NCBI GenBank assembly: GCA_964423615.1
Contig: CAYRFQ010000019.1
Span: 53,806-117,805, forward strand
DNA length: 64,000 nt
Direction of reading: 5' to 3'
DNA from: CAYRFQ01 sp964423615
GTDB lineage: Bacteria > Planctomycetota > Planctomycetia > Gemmatales > Gemmataceae
In this document: piece by piece, positions 52,056-61,423 of the stretch
How positions within the stretch are numbered: position 1 is the first letter of the stretch
How the letters are laid out: every line of letters starts with the position of its first letter
Notes under the pieces: model-generated
What the model saw: only the letters and a program-made list of their open reading frames with translations
What the model was told of the DNA's origin: nothing
Database searches by the model: none
Program-made: the position numbers and the translations under genes

Positions 52056-52232
52056 ATGGTCGAGCGCAGAGTTGAACTTCGGCGTCGTTATTCTCGAAAA
52101 AAGAAGATGCGTAAGCTCAAAGCAAAACTGACGGATGCGAGCAACCCACAAGAACGCGAGCGGATTCTGTCCAAAATCCATCGTCTTAGCCCCTGGTGGG
52201 AAGAGCCCAAGGAAGAAGGCGGCGAAGAATAG
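52056..52232 (+). CDS. Very small basic protein (DUF6800-like)
   Basis: 58 residues. Begins MVERRVELRRRYSRKKKMRK, continues LKAKLTDASNPQERERILSKIHRLSPWWEEPKEE and ends GGEE. The basic N-terminal helix, the middle helix and the SPWWE motif match a small planctomycete family that I recall as DUF6800. Codon pattern and a GAGGA 10 or so bases upstream support it. Function unknown; the charge suggests nucleic-acid or ribosome contact (inference). It stands alone between minus-strand genes. Confidence 0.7.
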   Translation: MVERRVELRRRYSRKKKMRKLKAKLTDASNPQERERILSKIHRLSPWWEEPKEEGGEE

Positions 52233-52242
52233 CCAAGAGAAA

Positions 52243-52269
52243 GTAGCAGGGACCCGATGTTCCTGCTAC
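52243..52269 (+). terminator. Hairpin after the small basic protein gene
   Basis: Near-perfect 11-bp inverted repeat (one G-U-type mismatch) with a short loop, 10 bp after the stop. There is no T-run, so efficiency as an intrinsic terminator is uncertain. Confidence 0.5.
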
Positions 52270-52326
52270 CCGCGTGTTAACTCCTCTTCTTTCCGACGAA
52301 CCAGACATCATTTCGGATTGCTCATT

Positions 52327-53715
52327 TTACGGGGGCGAGACGGGAAGAGTCTGTGTGTACTCGGACATGTCTTTTTGTCCGCCCATGTTGGCCGCGACGA
52401 GGGTCAGATCGTCGTTCATTTCATCTTTTTGGAAAATCTTTCGAAACTTGATGATCCAACTGCCCGCTTGCAGGTGGCCAGCCAAGTGACACAATTCCTT
52501 GATGTCTTTCTTTGGCGCTTCCCGAACGAGATAACCGTTTGGATGGGTCTTGCGACACTCTGCCAACCTAGCACGGATGATCTTGCGTATTTCCTCTCTG
52601 CGTTTGGGATCGCGCAAGTCGGCTTTTGAGAAACCTTTGTCGACGTCCGGGACGGTGTCCGAATAGGGAGCTTTGCCGGTGAGGATGTCGATGTCCGATT
52701 TGGTGATTTTCTTGGCCCATTCCATCGTGGTGGGGATGTGTCCCTTGGAGTTGGGCTGAGGTCGTTGTCCGGGTTGGTACCGGAAGCCGAGCTTGTTGTT
52801 GAGTTGAACCAATCCCGGAATCTGTCTTTTGATGGCCGCGAGCCAATCCCCACCTCTGCCTGGGATTCCTTGAGGCATACAACCGCTTGCCGCTTGAAGC
52901 ATGGGAACCCAAGTGTGTTGGTAGGAGTTGGTTCCTTGCAAATCCATTTTGTAAGGGGCTTGAACGTAGAACAGTGCTTCGGTCTTTTTCTTGACCGAGA
53001 GTTGGGTGATCTTGAGTGGGTAGACGCACTTCTTTGAGGGAAACGTGAAACGTGTGGGCGTGATGTTACCACGGTAAGTTCCGTCTCTGGCCTTTTTCAT
53101 CTGCATGGTGTCGATTTTCATGACGGTGAAGAGCCATTTCTTCTGTACATAAAAGTTGAGAGTGGCTTCGTCGCCCGAGTAGTGATAGCGATTTTTCTTC
53201 AACCACTTGTACAAATCGTCGGCGCGACCTGCTTCGATGATCTTGTAATCCAACGAACCAACGACACCTTCTTCGAGGACCTTAATGGCAGGTTTTCTCG
53301 GCGCGGATTTCGTCGCTCCGTCCTTCGCCCTTTTCATGAATCGACGAACCTGACCTTGCCCTCGACCGAATCGGTACTGGGGAAGAAGTTTGGACTGTGG
53401 AAACGTCGGCTTTTTGAGGATCGTGTAGACGGCGAGATGCTTGAAGAAATCTCGTGGCATCTCGTGGAGTTTGGGTTGGGTTGGTGTTGGAATGACCATA
53501 CCGAAGTCGAGAGCGTTGCCCTGGAACTTGGGTTGCACGGTGAATGTTTCGATGTTTTTCTTGGGGTTCCAGGTCAAAAACACTTTCTGGGACGGTTGCT
53601 CAATGTCGGCGTTCTTCGCTGCGAAGTAGCAGCACGCGGCCTGGAGCGATGATGGAATGCAGAGCATGAGGGATGCTGTTGTCAGGCCGAGTAACCAACG
53701 TAGATGGAGTTGCAC
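52327..53715 (-). CDS. DUF2330-family secreted protein
   Basis: 462 residues with a signal peptide (about 1-26, ending LQA). The DUF2330 hallmark is at once apparent: AACCYFAAKNADIEQPSQKVFLTW, then FTVQPKFQGNALDFGMVIPTP and LHEMPRDFF. The rest includes LDYKIIEAGRADDLYKWLKKNRY and PLKITQLSVKKKTEALFYVQAP, as in other members. Two adjacent Cys after the cleavage site are conserved. DUF2330 proteins are exported and of unknown role. No operon partner; the neighbouring genes are on the other strand. Confidence 0.88.
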   Translation of the reverse strand: MQLHLRWLLGLTTASLMLCIPSSLQAACCYFAAKNADIEQPSQKVFLTWNPKKNIETFTVQPKFQGNALDFGMVIPTPTQPKLHEMPRDFFKHLAVYTILKKPTFPQSKLLPQYRFGRGQGQVRRFMKRAKDGATKSAPRKPAIKVLEEGVVGSLDYKIIEAGRADDLYKWLKKNRYHYSGDEATLNFYVQKKWLFTVMKIDTMQMKKARDGTYRGNITPTRFTFPSKKCVYPLKITQLSVKKKTEALFYVQAPYKMDLQGTNSYQHTWVPMLQAASGCMPQGIPGRGGDWLAAIKRQIPGLVQLNNKLGFRYQPGQRPQPNSKGHIPTTMEWAKKITKSDIDILTGKAPYSDTVPDVDKGFSKADLRDPKRREEIRKIIRARLAECRKTHPNGYLVREAPKKDIKELCHLAGHLQAGSWIIKFRKIFQKDEMNDDLTLVAANMGGQKDMSEYTQTLPVSPP

Positions 53716-54077
53716 GACGGGCCTCCTTGGGAACAGAGTGGAAAATCAGTTCGATCTCCTATTGAAGACTGTTAAGGTCTGTAATGCAAAGGTTTTTGGG
53801 AACAGCGGAGCCTTTTGGGACCGAAATTTCCGACCAAAGCGAAACGCCTCCAGCGCGAACTTGGAGTTTCGAACCCTTTGTGTTGATAAACTTTTCAGAT
53901 TTTCACGCGAAACCGGTTTATCTGGTTTATACGGAAAGTTTTAAGTTTACAGGCTCAGCGTTCGATCACTGAGGATAGAAGACCTGGAATTACTTTCAAC
54001 GCCCCCACGATGTCCCCGTCTTGGGAGATAACGATGGGTCCCCGCGACGAGTCATAAAGTGGATAGACGAGGCAATC
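53716..54077. other. Intergenic stretch between divergent genes
   Basis: 362 bases that should hold the promoters of the DUF2330 gene (minus) and the BBP7-like gene (plus). No gene or clear site was recognised. Confidence 0.4.
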
Positions 54078-55334
54078 ATGGCAAACACACGGACGCGTTG
54101 TTTCGTTTTGTTTTGGTTTTTGCTGCGGGCCGCAGCGTGCAAACAACCCAGCACCATGACAGCATGTGTGTTGTTGACAGCTCTCTTCGTGTCGGTAGTG
54201 CCCTCCTGGGGCCAAGGTCCGATGCCAGGCCCTCAGTTTGCTGCTGAACCGGTCGCGCCCAAATCTCCGGAGTTTTGTCCACCGGTTGCACCGGCACCGT
54301 TGTCCCGGACTCCTTTCATCCCTTGTCCGGACTTTGTCAATGCATTTGACGAGCAGGATTCTCTTCCACCACCCAAGTACTTTTCTTTCACGGTCGGGAC
54401 GATCGGGTTACGTCGGGATGGTTTGGGGAATGGCATTATTGGGGTCCTCAGCCCGCCCGCCAACATTCCAGGAGTTCCGCCGAATGTCGACACAGGCAAC
54501 TTCCCACCGATTGACGCACCGGTTGCTGTGACTTTCAACGACCTGGCTACGAACTACCAGTTTGGGGTCCGGGCCAGTTTTGGGGTTCAACACGATCGGC
54601 ACATCATCGAAGCGAGCGGATATTACATTCCCGAGCAGGGTGATAGTGGTGATGTGATCGCACCGGGTCAATTGGATTTGCCATTCGCCGTTTTCCCAAC
54701 GCCCCTTGGTTTTGAGGGCAACAATAACATGTGGCTCCAAGCCGACATTGTCAGTGTTCAGCTGGAAACCGAGTTGGCCAACGCTGAATTGAACTACAAG
54801 TACATTTGGGTTCCGGGACTTCAGTTGATCGGGGGAGTGCGGTATTTCGACGGCAAAGAAACATTCCGAATTTTCACCGATGACGATGGAATCGTGGCCG
54901 AACCACCAGACCCCTTCCGGATGGCCACCTATCAGATCGAGACCGTGAACCGAATCATCGGGGGACAAATTGGGTTCCAATTGGAGCACTACTTGACGCA
55001 GAATGTGTCTTTCGGCTTTACGTCGAAGGGAATGGTTGGGGCTAATTACTTCGAGGTCGAGAATCGACTCATTCGCGGTGACGGATTCGAGCGAACGCCA
55101 GGTCAGCGAGATGACGTCCAGGTCAGCGGCCTTACCGAATTGGAGTTATTCGTCAACGTAGGGTTTCACGAAAACATCCGGCTCAACGCGGGGTACCACA
55201 CTCTTTGGATCTACAATGTGCCGGTTGCTCACCAACAACTCAACTTTGATCCCAACGCCACTATGGGGACAGTCAACAATAATGGAACACTGTTTTATCA
55301 CGGACCACGCGTGGAACTGCAGTTGGTCTTTTAG
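54078..55334 (+). CDS. BBP7-like outer membrane beta-barrel protein
   Basis: 418 residues from ATG 54078, which has GAGG about 5 bases upstream. ATG 54156 would give a cleaner signal peptide (MTACVLLTALFVSVVPSWG) and is a real alternative; an ATG at 54021 is the longest frame. After the signal comes a Pro-rich stretch, then alternating strands: YQFGVRASFGVQHDRHIIEA, ELNYKYIWVPGLQLIGGVRYF, IIGGQIGFQLEHYL, GMVGANYFEVENRL and NIRLNAGYHTLWI, ending on Phe (VELQLVF), as outer membrane barrels do. The plan matches planctomycete BBP7-type barrels. Substrate or partner unknown. Confidence 0.72.
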   Translation: MANTRTRCFVLFWFLLRAAACKQPSTMTACVLLTALFVSVVPSWGQGPMPGPQFAAEPVAPKSPEFCPPVAPAPLSRTPFIPCPDFVNAFDEQDSLPPPKYFSFTVGTIGLRRDGLGNGIIGVLSPPANIPGVPPNVDTGNFPPIDAPVAVTFNDLATNYQFGVRASFGVQHDRHIIEASGYYIPEQGDSGDVIAPGQLDLPFAVFPTPLGFEGNNNMWLQADIVSVQLETELANAELNYKYIWVPGLQLIGGVRYFDGKETFRIFTDDDGIVAEPPDPFRMATYQIETVNRIIGGQIGFQLEHYLTQNVSFGFTSKGMVGANYFEVENRLIRGDGFERTPGQRDDVQVSGLTELELFVNVGFHENIRLNAGYHTLWIYNVPVAHQQLNFDPNATMGTVNNNGTLFYHGPRVELQLVF

Positions 55335-55367
55335 AAAAGCGGAGAGTGGAAAGGTAGAAGGCGAGAA

Positions 55368-55405
55368 GGAAAAAGAACCAAGTTCCGATGACGGAAATTG
55401 GTTCC
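55368..55405 (-). terminator. Rho-independent terminator after the subtilase gene
   Basis: 13-bp stem with one mismatch (55375-55387 with 55392-55404), 4-base loop, followed on the minus strand by TTTTT. It lies about 60 bp past the stop at 55466. Confidence 0.75.
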
Positions 55406-55465
55406 TTGTGGGATGTTCGGAGTGTTGAGGCTCGCCTTCGAATTTACGCTGTTTCTCTTTTCGGT

Positions 55466-58400
55466 TTACGTGATGGACAGTTCTAACGAATAACTGCCTT
55501 GTTCGAAGTTGAATCCGTAGACCCAAACAAAAAGGTGAGCACCGTAGGGAACGGAAGTTGAGGCCGACTGGACCTTTGTTCCGGTACTTCGACTCGATGT
55601 CAGTTCATTCAACGAGCCATTCGCTAGCACATAGACGCGGAAGTGTAAGTCTCCTCCGTTGACAGTAGTCACGTCCATTGTCACGTTCAACTGGCCACTT
55701 TGGGCGGCGTGGAAACTGTACCAGTCGTAGTCGTGGAGTCCTGTGGCATGGCGCGCGATCGATAGATCCTCTATCGTCATCGCTGCCGAAGTCAGACCCC
55801 CAAGATACCTGGCTATGTTGCTCGTGTCGTCGACACCAAAGTCATCCTGGAGGGCTGCGGACGGCAAGCGGATAGTTTGAACGAGTCCCGAGCCACTGAT
55901 GAAATCGAATCCAGGCGTTTCCAAATCTAAAGCATTCTCCTGCAGATGAGTTCGCATCTCCGTTGGAGTTACGACACGGCCCGCATCAGAGAGGATCAAG
56001 GCCGCGACTCCAGCCACGACAGGAGCCGCAGCAGAAGTTCCAAAGAAGTTGGGGTTGCCGTCTCCGTCGGAGTCGAATCCGAAGAAGGTCGTGTTCAGGT
56101 TATCTGGGGCTGTGAGTTCGGGCTTGGCTCGGATTTCTGGGTCGGCCAATGCATTGCCGTCGTCATCGAAGAGGATCTCCAGATCTCCCCCAAGACTCGA
56201 AAAGGGTTCGATGGTCCCCGTATCGGCGTTCAGAGCGGCCGTGGTAAGAGCCCCTGCGGCGCGGGACGGAGCGATCATGGACGATGCGTCCCCGGTGAGG
56301 AATTCGACATTGGTCGGGGCACCTCGGACGGCGATCCAGGTAAACCTACCTGGGGGTGCCGCATCGGTGTTCAACAAGACCGACAAGTTGATGATTGTGT
56401 CGGTCGCGCTTGCGGTGTTGTCGAAGGCGAAGATTTCATAGGCTTGGTCAATGGCCTGGTTGTCCTGGTCCGGCATGGAGATATCGTTTCCGTTTTCGTC
56501 AGTCATGATCAAGGCCAGGTCTGTATCGACTTGGAAGTTAGGCATAGCCGAGCCTCCCTCGATCCACGCATCGTCCCATTGCAAGAGCAAGGTAAAGAAT
56601 TGTCCCGCAGGGATCGTCATCTCCTGTTCGACGTCCGTGCCGCCGAAATCGTGGAAAGTTCCATTGGTGCCGGCGACAGTTGCGGTAACTCCATTCCAGC
56701 CAGATTCGTAGGCGTCGGTCCCCGAGTTCCCTCCAGCCGTTGCGTAAGTTGCTCCCTGGGCGACAACGGTGTCGATGGCGTTGTTGAGTATTCCATCGTT
56801 GTAAAGGGGCGAATTCAGATAACCGATATCATCGACAATGACATCTGACCCGGCGGCCAGCAATTCTTCAATTCCTGCAGCAAAGTCGATGACTCCGTTG
56901 AAGGCGGTGCGGAACTGAAGGGATGCATCTGGGGCGAGGTCGTGGACAATCTGAAGCATCGCCCGGCCCTCATCCGAACCGTTCGGAAAATCCTGCAGCA
57001 CGTTGACCGGTGTTGTTCTTCCCTCTGGATTCCCGGCCCCAGGTAAATCGCCACTGGCAATATCGGCAGCGGCATCAATGGCATTGCCGGATGTGTCGTA
57101 GCTGTCGGATAGGACTCCGACTGTAATGCCAGCTCCTGTAGCGTTAAAATCCGTGCGGAAGGTGTCGGCCAGGACAAGGGGGTCGGCGTCGCCAGGGACT
57201 GAACCGGCGAATAGAACGGGGTCAACGACTGGGACACCGGCGGCAAAAGTACTCAATTCTCGGAGATCTTCCAACTTGCTGATGTCCATCCAACCTTCGA
57301 AGATTTGATGTTGGGCGTTTTCGGCGCCGATGATCATCCCCAATCCGCTTAACTCGCCTCGATAGGTTGCCATCGGCGTCCCCAGCACGCTGCGGGTGTG
57401 GATGAGGACGCTTCCGTCTGCGTTCACACCATAGGCGGACCACTTTTCGGCGATGTCGGAGAGGCTTGCGGGCAACGATGCCGCTTTCGCGCTCAAGAAG
57501 ATTCCCGAACCGCCGGACGAATTCAAACGTTCCCAAATGTACGGGATCAATGCGGGGTCGATTTGGTTGTAGTAGTTCCAAAGTTCGGCTTTACCCGACA
57601 GAATTTGCGAGATGTGGTAGTCCTGGATTAGGTGTTCCAAGAGGCCTTTTTTTGCAGTTCCAGTGTGTGGATCGACTGAGAAGGAAACGACGTTGGAGGT
57701 CTTGTTCCCGACTGGGTCGCTCACCGTGACCTGAACCGAATACTGGCCGTAGTCGGCGACGTCTGGGATACTCACTATACCAGTGGACCAGACTTGACCT
57801 GAGGCGACACCAACTTCATCGACCCCACTAAATTGGCCGTCTCCATTACGATCCAAGTCCAACACCACATCGACGCCTATATAGATATCTTCAGAGGTGG
57901 GAGGAACATCCACAGTGACTTCCACCGTGGTGCCCTTGACCAAGGTTGGGACAGATACGTTTACCTCGGGTGGTGTGGTATCGACAGTGATCGACCGTGA
58001 ATCCAGAAACGTCCCGTTTGAATCAACGACATTCAGAGTGGTTGTTCCAGGCAAAGTGACCGTGGTGGACCAATCTCCATTGGCGTCCACCGTGACGTTG
58101 GCAAGCTTGTAAGAATCGTCCCGGACTTCCAAAGTAGCCTGTGGGGTTCCGTGACCCGTCACCGTGAGTTCTGTCTCACGTGTCACCCACTCCAACCCTG
58201 CCCCAGGAATCCCTGGTGAAAGTTCCGTAATCGTAGCCCATGTCCACTCCGAGACAGGTTCTTCGACTACAATTCCTGTCTCGTTAGTATTCGTTGGATA
58301 TTGGTCTTCGGATTCGGGATAGACTTGGCCCATGTCGGGGTATTCATACCCGAACTGTGGGTAGTCATAATTGTATGAGGAGCCAAACAAACCAGTATCA

Positions 58401-58711
58401 CTGAAGGCGTAATCGTATGTGTTACTCGCCCCATCATTTTGGAACGAGTTCGCATTCTCCTGCGGAGCTGATGATCCCGCCGCGTTGAAACTGGACTCGA
58501 ATTGCGAATAGTTGTAAGAGGGCTGGGCGAATCCATAATCGAACCGAGCGTCCATAGCCCCGAACCCTTGGAGACTGGGACCAAAGCCGACGTCGAGCAT
58601 GTTGCGTGGTTCGAGTTGTTCCAGAGTCAAGCGCTGTTTGGCAGTGTTCCCTGACGCGGAAGTCGCACGGGATGCCCGGGTCTTGCGACGGGAGGAAGAC
58701 GGACGTACCAT
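55466..58711 (-). CDS. Secreted subtilisin-like (S8) peptidase with LEPR motif and Ig-like domain
   Basis: 1081 residues. The N-terminus is basic and carries LEQLEPRNML at about 30-39, the LEPR motif found on exported planctomycete proteins. A Tyr/Gly/Gln-rich region runs to about 135. An Ig-like module follows (about 190-345: PATLEVRDDSYKLANV-type strands, ITVDTTPPEVNVSVP). The peptidase domain has catalytic Asp near 533 (ITVGVLSDSYDTSG), oxyanion Asn in TAGGNSGTDAYES and Ser near 891 (GTSAAAPVVAGVAAL). Where the catalytic His is expected the protein reads SDEGRAMLQIVHDLAP, with Glu. A C-terminal pre-peptidase-like domain ends it. Probably processes proteins at the cell surface. Confidence 0.85.
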   Translation of the reverse strand: MVRPSSSRRKTRASRATSASGNTAKQRLTLEQLEPRNMLDVGFGPSLQGFGAMDARFDYGFAQPSYNYSQFESSFNAAGSSAPQENANSFQNDGASNTYDYAFSDTGLFGSSYNYDYPQFGYEYPDMGQVYPESEDQYPTNTNETGIVVEEPVSEWTWATITELSPGIPGAGLEWVTRETELTVTGHGTPQATLEVRDDSYKLANVTVDANGDWSTTVTLPGTTTLNVVDSNGTFLDSRSITVDTTPPEVNVSVPTLVKGTTVEVTVDVPPTSEDIYIGVDVVLDLDRNGDGQFSGVDEVGVASGQVWSTGIVSIPDVADYGQYSVQVTVSDPVGNKTSNVVSFSVDPHTGTAKKGLLEHLIQDYHISQILSGKAELWNYYNQIDPALIPYIWERLNSSGGSGIFLSAKAASLPASLSDIAEKWSAYGVNADGSVLIHTRSVLGTPMATYRGELSGLGMIIGAENAQHQIFEGWMDISKLEDLRELSTFAAGVPVVDPVLFAGSVPGDADPLVLADTFRTDFNATGAGITVGVLSDSYDTSGNAIDAAADIASGDLPGAGNPEGRTTPVNVLQDFPNGSDEGRAMLQIVHDLAPDASLQFRTAFNGVIDFAAGIEELLAAGSDVIVDDIGYLNSPLYNDGILNNAIDTVVAQGATYATAGGNSGTDAYESGWNGVTATVAGTNGTFHDFGGTDVEQEMTIPAGQFFTLLLQWDDAWIEGGSAMPNFQVDTDLALIMTDENGNDISMPDQDNQAIDQAYEIFAFDNTASATDTIINLSVLLNTDAAPPGRFTWIAVRGAPTNVEFLTGDASSMIAPSRAAGALTTAALNADTGTIEPFSSLGGDLEILFDDDGNALADPEIRAKPELTAPDNLNTTFFGFDSDGDGNPNFFGTSAAAPVVAGVAALILSDAGRVVTPTEMRTHLQENALDLETPGFDFISGSGLVQTIRLPSAALQDDFGVDDTSNIARYLGGLTSAAMTIEDLSIARHATGLHDYDWYSFHAAQSGQLNVTMDVTTVNGGDLHFRVYVLANGSLNELTSSRSTGTKVQSASTSVPYGAHLFVWVYGFNFEQGSYSLELSIT

Positions 58712-59436
58712 TAGCCAGATACCTCAAAAAATGATGAAAACAATTCGGTGGGTTGAAAAGTGAGAAGATAACGGAGCCAAGAAGTCTTGGCCCTTTCCGC
58801 ATCACCACCCGAGGCTAGATGCGGAAGAGAACATCTGCGCCAGTTAGTGGAAGAATTTTAAATAGCTTACATAGGGTAGCTAAGACATGCAAAAGAAATT
58901 CACCAGATTCTGGATCAATCGTGTAATCGGATAGGTTGTATCAACCTGCACATAGTTTCAAAGGATGTATTGACTTTGTCGGAGCGTTCGAACGGTTGAA
59001 TGTCTTCTTATGCTGACGCTGTTGAATAGCTTGCGAATACTGAAACCTGCCAAAAGCGAGAACACGGTCCTCCTATTGGTTTCGGGATTCGAACGAATGA
59101 GTCTCGAAGGGCAATCAGATGGTAGCAAAGAACCAAGTCGGGTGTGGATTTGCTTTCTGAACCGTTGCGAGACGCTGCTTGATGATCCGACTGATGCGAA
59201 CGAGACGTTTGGTTAGAAGAGGTACACAGCGTGAGGAGATTCTTTGGTCGTGCTTGTTCTGGACAAACTCGGATGAAAGCTTACGCTGGGAAATTGAATG
59301 TAATGGTCCTTATGATTCTTTGAAATTGCACGATTACGCGACTCACTGGACTCGTTGCCCGGTCGGATGCGGACGTCTGTTGTGTTGTCGCTCAAACGCC
59401 TCGTTTCTTTCCGCTACGTCACGGAGTTGGTCTCTC
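58712..59436. other. Gene-poor stretch, possibly decayed DNA
   Basis: 725 bases with only short frames. One at 59179 is continuous with the fragment that begins at 59437, so part of this may be eroded coding DNA. Confidence 0.4.
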
Positions 59437-59568
59437 ATGTTCGCTCCTTACCAGAAGTGGCTTGGCATACCCAAAAAATACCGCCCTGTAACGATCTACC
59501 AGCTGTTGGGAATCGACCCCTAGGAAGACGACTTGGAGGTGATCGATGAGGCCGCTATCCCTTTATGA
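59437..59568 (+). pseudogene. Broken fragment of a planctomycete-type domain protein (in-frame stop)
   Basis: From ATG 59437 the frame reads MFAPYQKWLGIPKKYRPVTI, then YQLLGIDP, a TAG at 59521-59523, then EDDLEVIDEAAIPL and a TGA. The wording PYxKWLGIPxxxxPxxxYxLLGIxxxEDDxxVIdxAA is the start of a domain seen in large planctomycete kinases and related proteins. The in-frame stop falls inside the conserved block, and what follows is not the expected continuation. It is most simply a dead fragment. The 96-codon frame just downstream (59546-59836, QYVVCLTSTGYVVLKWES) could be another piece. Confidence 0.6.
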
Positions 59569-60034
59569 TCGCAAATCCAAGCGAAGATTTGGTGCTCGAA
59601 TTCGGTCTTTCGTACCCAAAAGCCCCAGTTTGGCGTTTTCAATCGATAGTACGGGCAAAGAAAGCAGCTGGTTGCAAGTCTTTGAAGTCGTGACCGAGGC
59701 GGAGATAGCGCGTGGGAAAGTACCGTCGAGGATATTAAGCGGAGTTGTCTTGGCAGGGAGCCAATATGTCGTCTGTCTAACATCCACTGGCTACGTTGTT
59801 TTGAAATGGGAATCGCCAAAGGATGGAGCGAATTGATGAAATCGTTCCGTCGCTGGGGTTTCGGGTTTCCGCTTGGAATGGCCTAGCGACTGGAATGTCC
59901 TCTCAATTCCAAAGCGACGCTCGACCGGTCAACGGACCTACTCTCTACCCTATTGAGAACCTATTGAGACCTGTGCGGCTAATGAATCCAAGCAGCAGGC
60001 ACACGGGGAATGAAAAAGAAATGCTTGTCCGGTT

Positions 60035-60111
60035 CGTAGGTATACGCGGCTGGCGTGTACGTTGGTCTTGGCCGAGCTTTCCAAGTACACGCGAGCCGCG
60101 TGTACCTACGA
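60035..60111. repeat. REPIN-like element: two inverted REP-type hairpins
   Basis: Arms 60035-60065 and 60081-60111 are near-perfect reverse complements (one inserted base, a few mismatches) around a 15-base spacer. Each arm is itself palindromic; the right arm contains GTACACGCG and CGCGTGTAC around a 3-base loop. Two REP hairpins in opposite orientation form a REPIN. It occupies otherwise empty DNA before the ComF gene. Confidence 0.7.
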
Positions 60112-60247
60112 CAAACACAAAAACCGAACAACTAGAAATTACCCGTTCGAAGTGTGCCCGCTACATTATCCGGGCAGTTCTCAATAAAATGATTGAATAA
60201 ATGCAACATCAGGCTCGCAGGTCTTTTGGATCACCGGTACTCGTTTC

Positions 60248-61006
60248 GTGTTCACCAGCATCTACTCCTACACCAACCATTTGATTCGTGGTGCCTCCCA
60301 CTTACTGTTTCCCAAAGCCTGTTGGTTTTGTGGAACGGCACAACCGCCAGAGGGACGAGCCTTTTGTGATGAGTGTCATATCGCTTTGATTACTGAGAGT
60401 GACAAGGTTTGTCCCTGGTGCGCAATGTCGATCGGGCCTTTCGTCAACGTGGACAAGGGATGTACCTGGTGTCGGCCGCGAAAATTGGCTTTCTCGGGTG
60501 CGGTACGGCTCGGGACCTACGATGGTATCCGGAAAACGATTGTCCTCCGGATGAAGCACAAGACAGGGGAAGCGCTCGCCGAGGTCGTTGGACGGATTTG
60601 GGCGAAAGAATCTTCAAGGCGACTTCGAGAATGGGAACCAGAGATTGTTGTGCCCATTCCGCTGCACTGGAGGAGACGTCTTCGACGGGGATACAATCAA
60701 GCCGAAACGCTGGCCCGCGCCATCGCCCAAGGACTTGGGGTGGTCTGTTGGTCTAGGTGTTTGCGACGGGATAGGAACACACCGAGGCAAACAACCCGCA
60801 ACACACCTCTAGACCGTCTCATGAACATGAAAAACGCCTTCGAGCACCGAAGTTCTCATCTAGTGAAGGGACGAAGGATCGTCCTTGTGGACGACGTCAT
60901 GACAACTGGAGCCACGATGAACGAAGCGGCGACAACATTGAAAGACGCCGGAGCTGAGCGGGTCATTGTGGCGGTGCTGACGCGAGCGACCCGGGATAGC
61001 AGTTAA
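60248..61006 (+). CDS. ComF-family phosphoribosyltransferase-like protein
   Basis: 252 residues from GTG 60248; no nearby ATG is available. The N-terminal part has the zinc-ribbon-like cysteines CWFCGTAQ, CDECH, CPWCAM and CTWC. The central strand reads IVVPIPLHWRRRLRRGYNQAETLARAI, typical of ComF. The C-terminal PRTase motif IVLVDDVMTTGATMNEAATTL carries the PRPP-binding acidic pair. ComF proteins are needed for natural transformation in several bacteria; the precise step is not settled. No other competence gene lies in the window. Confidence 0.92.
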   Translation: MFTSIYSYTNHLIRGASHLLFPKACWFCGTAQPPEGRAFCDECHIALITESDKVCPWCAMSIGPFVNVDKGCTWCRPRKLAFSGAVRLGTYDGIRKTIVLRMKHKTGEALAEVVGRIWAKESSRRLREWEPEIVVPIPLHWRRRLRRGYNQAETLARAIAQGLGVVCWSRCLRRDRNTPRQTTRNTPLDRLMNMKNAFEHRSSHLVKGRRIVLVDDVMTTGATMNEAATTLKDAGAERVIVAVLTRATRDSS

Positions 61007-61423
61007 CACGACTAAGACGACCTGGTTGTCTGAACTCCACTTCGATCTTTTCGACTCACCTTATTCAACTCATTTAACCGAATTTCTTTATCCTATCGTT
61101 TGCGTCGTTAGTCCAGGCTTTGGTTAGGCAATTTTGCCCCAAATCCCGTCATCGCTGTGAAAATCCCCAAACCCCAGGCGAACTCGACGCCGAATAATCA
61201 AGCTAGGATGTCGACCAGTTGAGTGCGCGGTGCAGGCTGCTCGGCCTAGAGCACCTGTGCAGGAAGGTCGAAGTGAAAACCATCAGACGGGAAAGTGGTT
61301 GGGTTTGACAGCAACTGCAGGTGCCAAGGTAAACTAGCGATTACGTTACTCTCGTGACCCGCCTGCCGGCTACTCGGTTCGGGGACCTCGAAAATCTACT
61401 CGCGAAATCAACAAAGGGTCAAC
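61007..61423. other. Intergenic stretch, nothing recognised
   Basis: 417 bases between the ComF and DUF1573 genes. No gene or strong hairpin seen. Confidence 0.45.
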
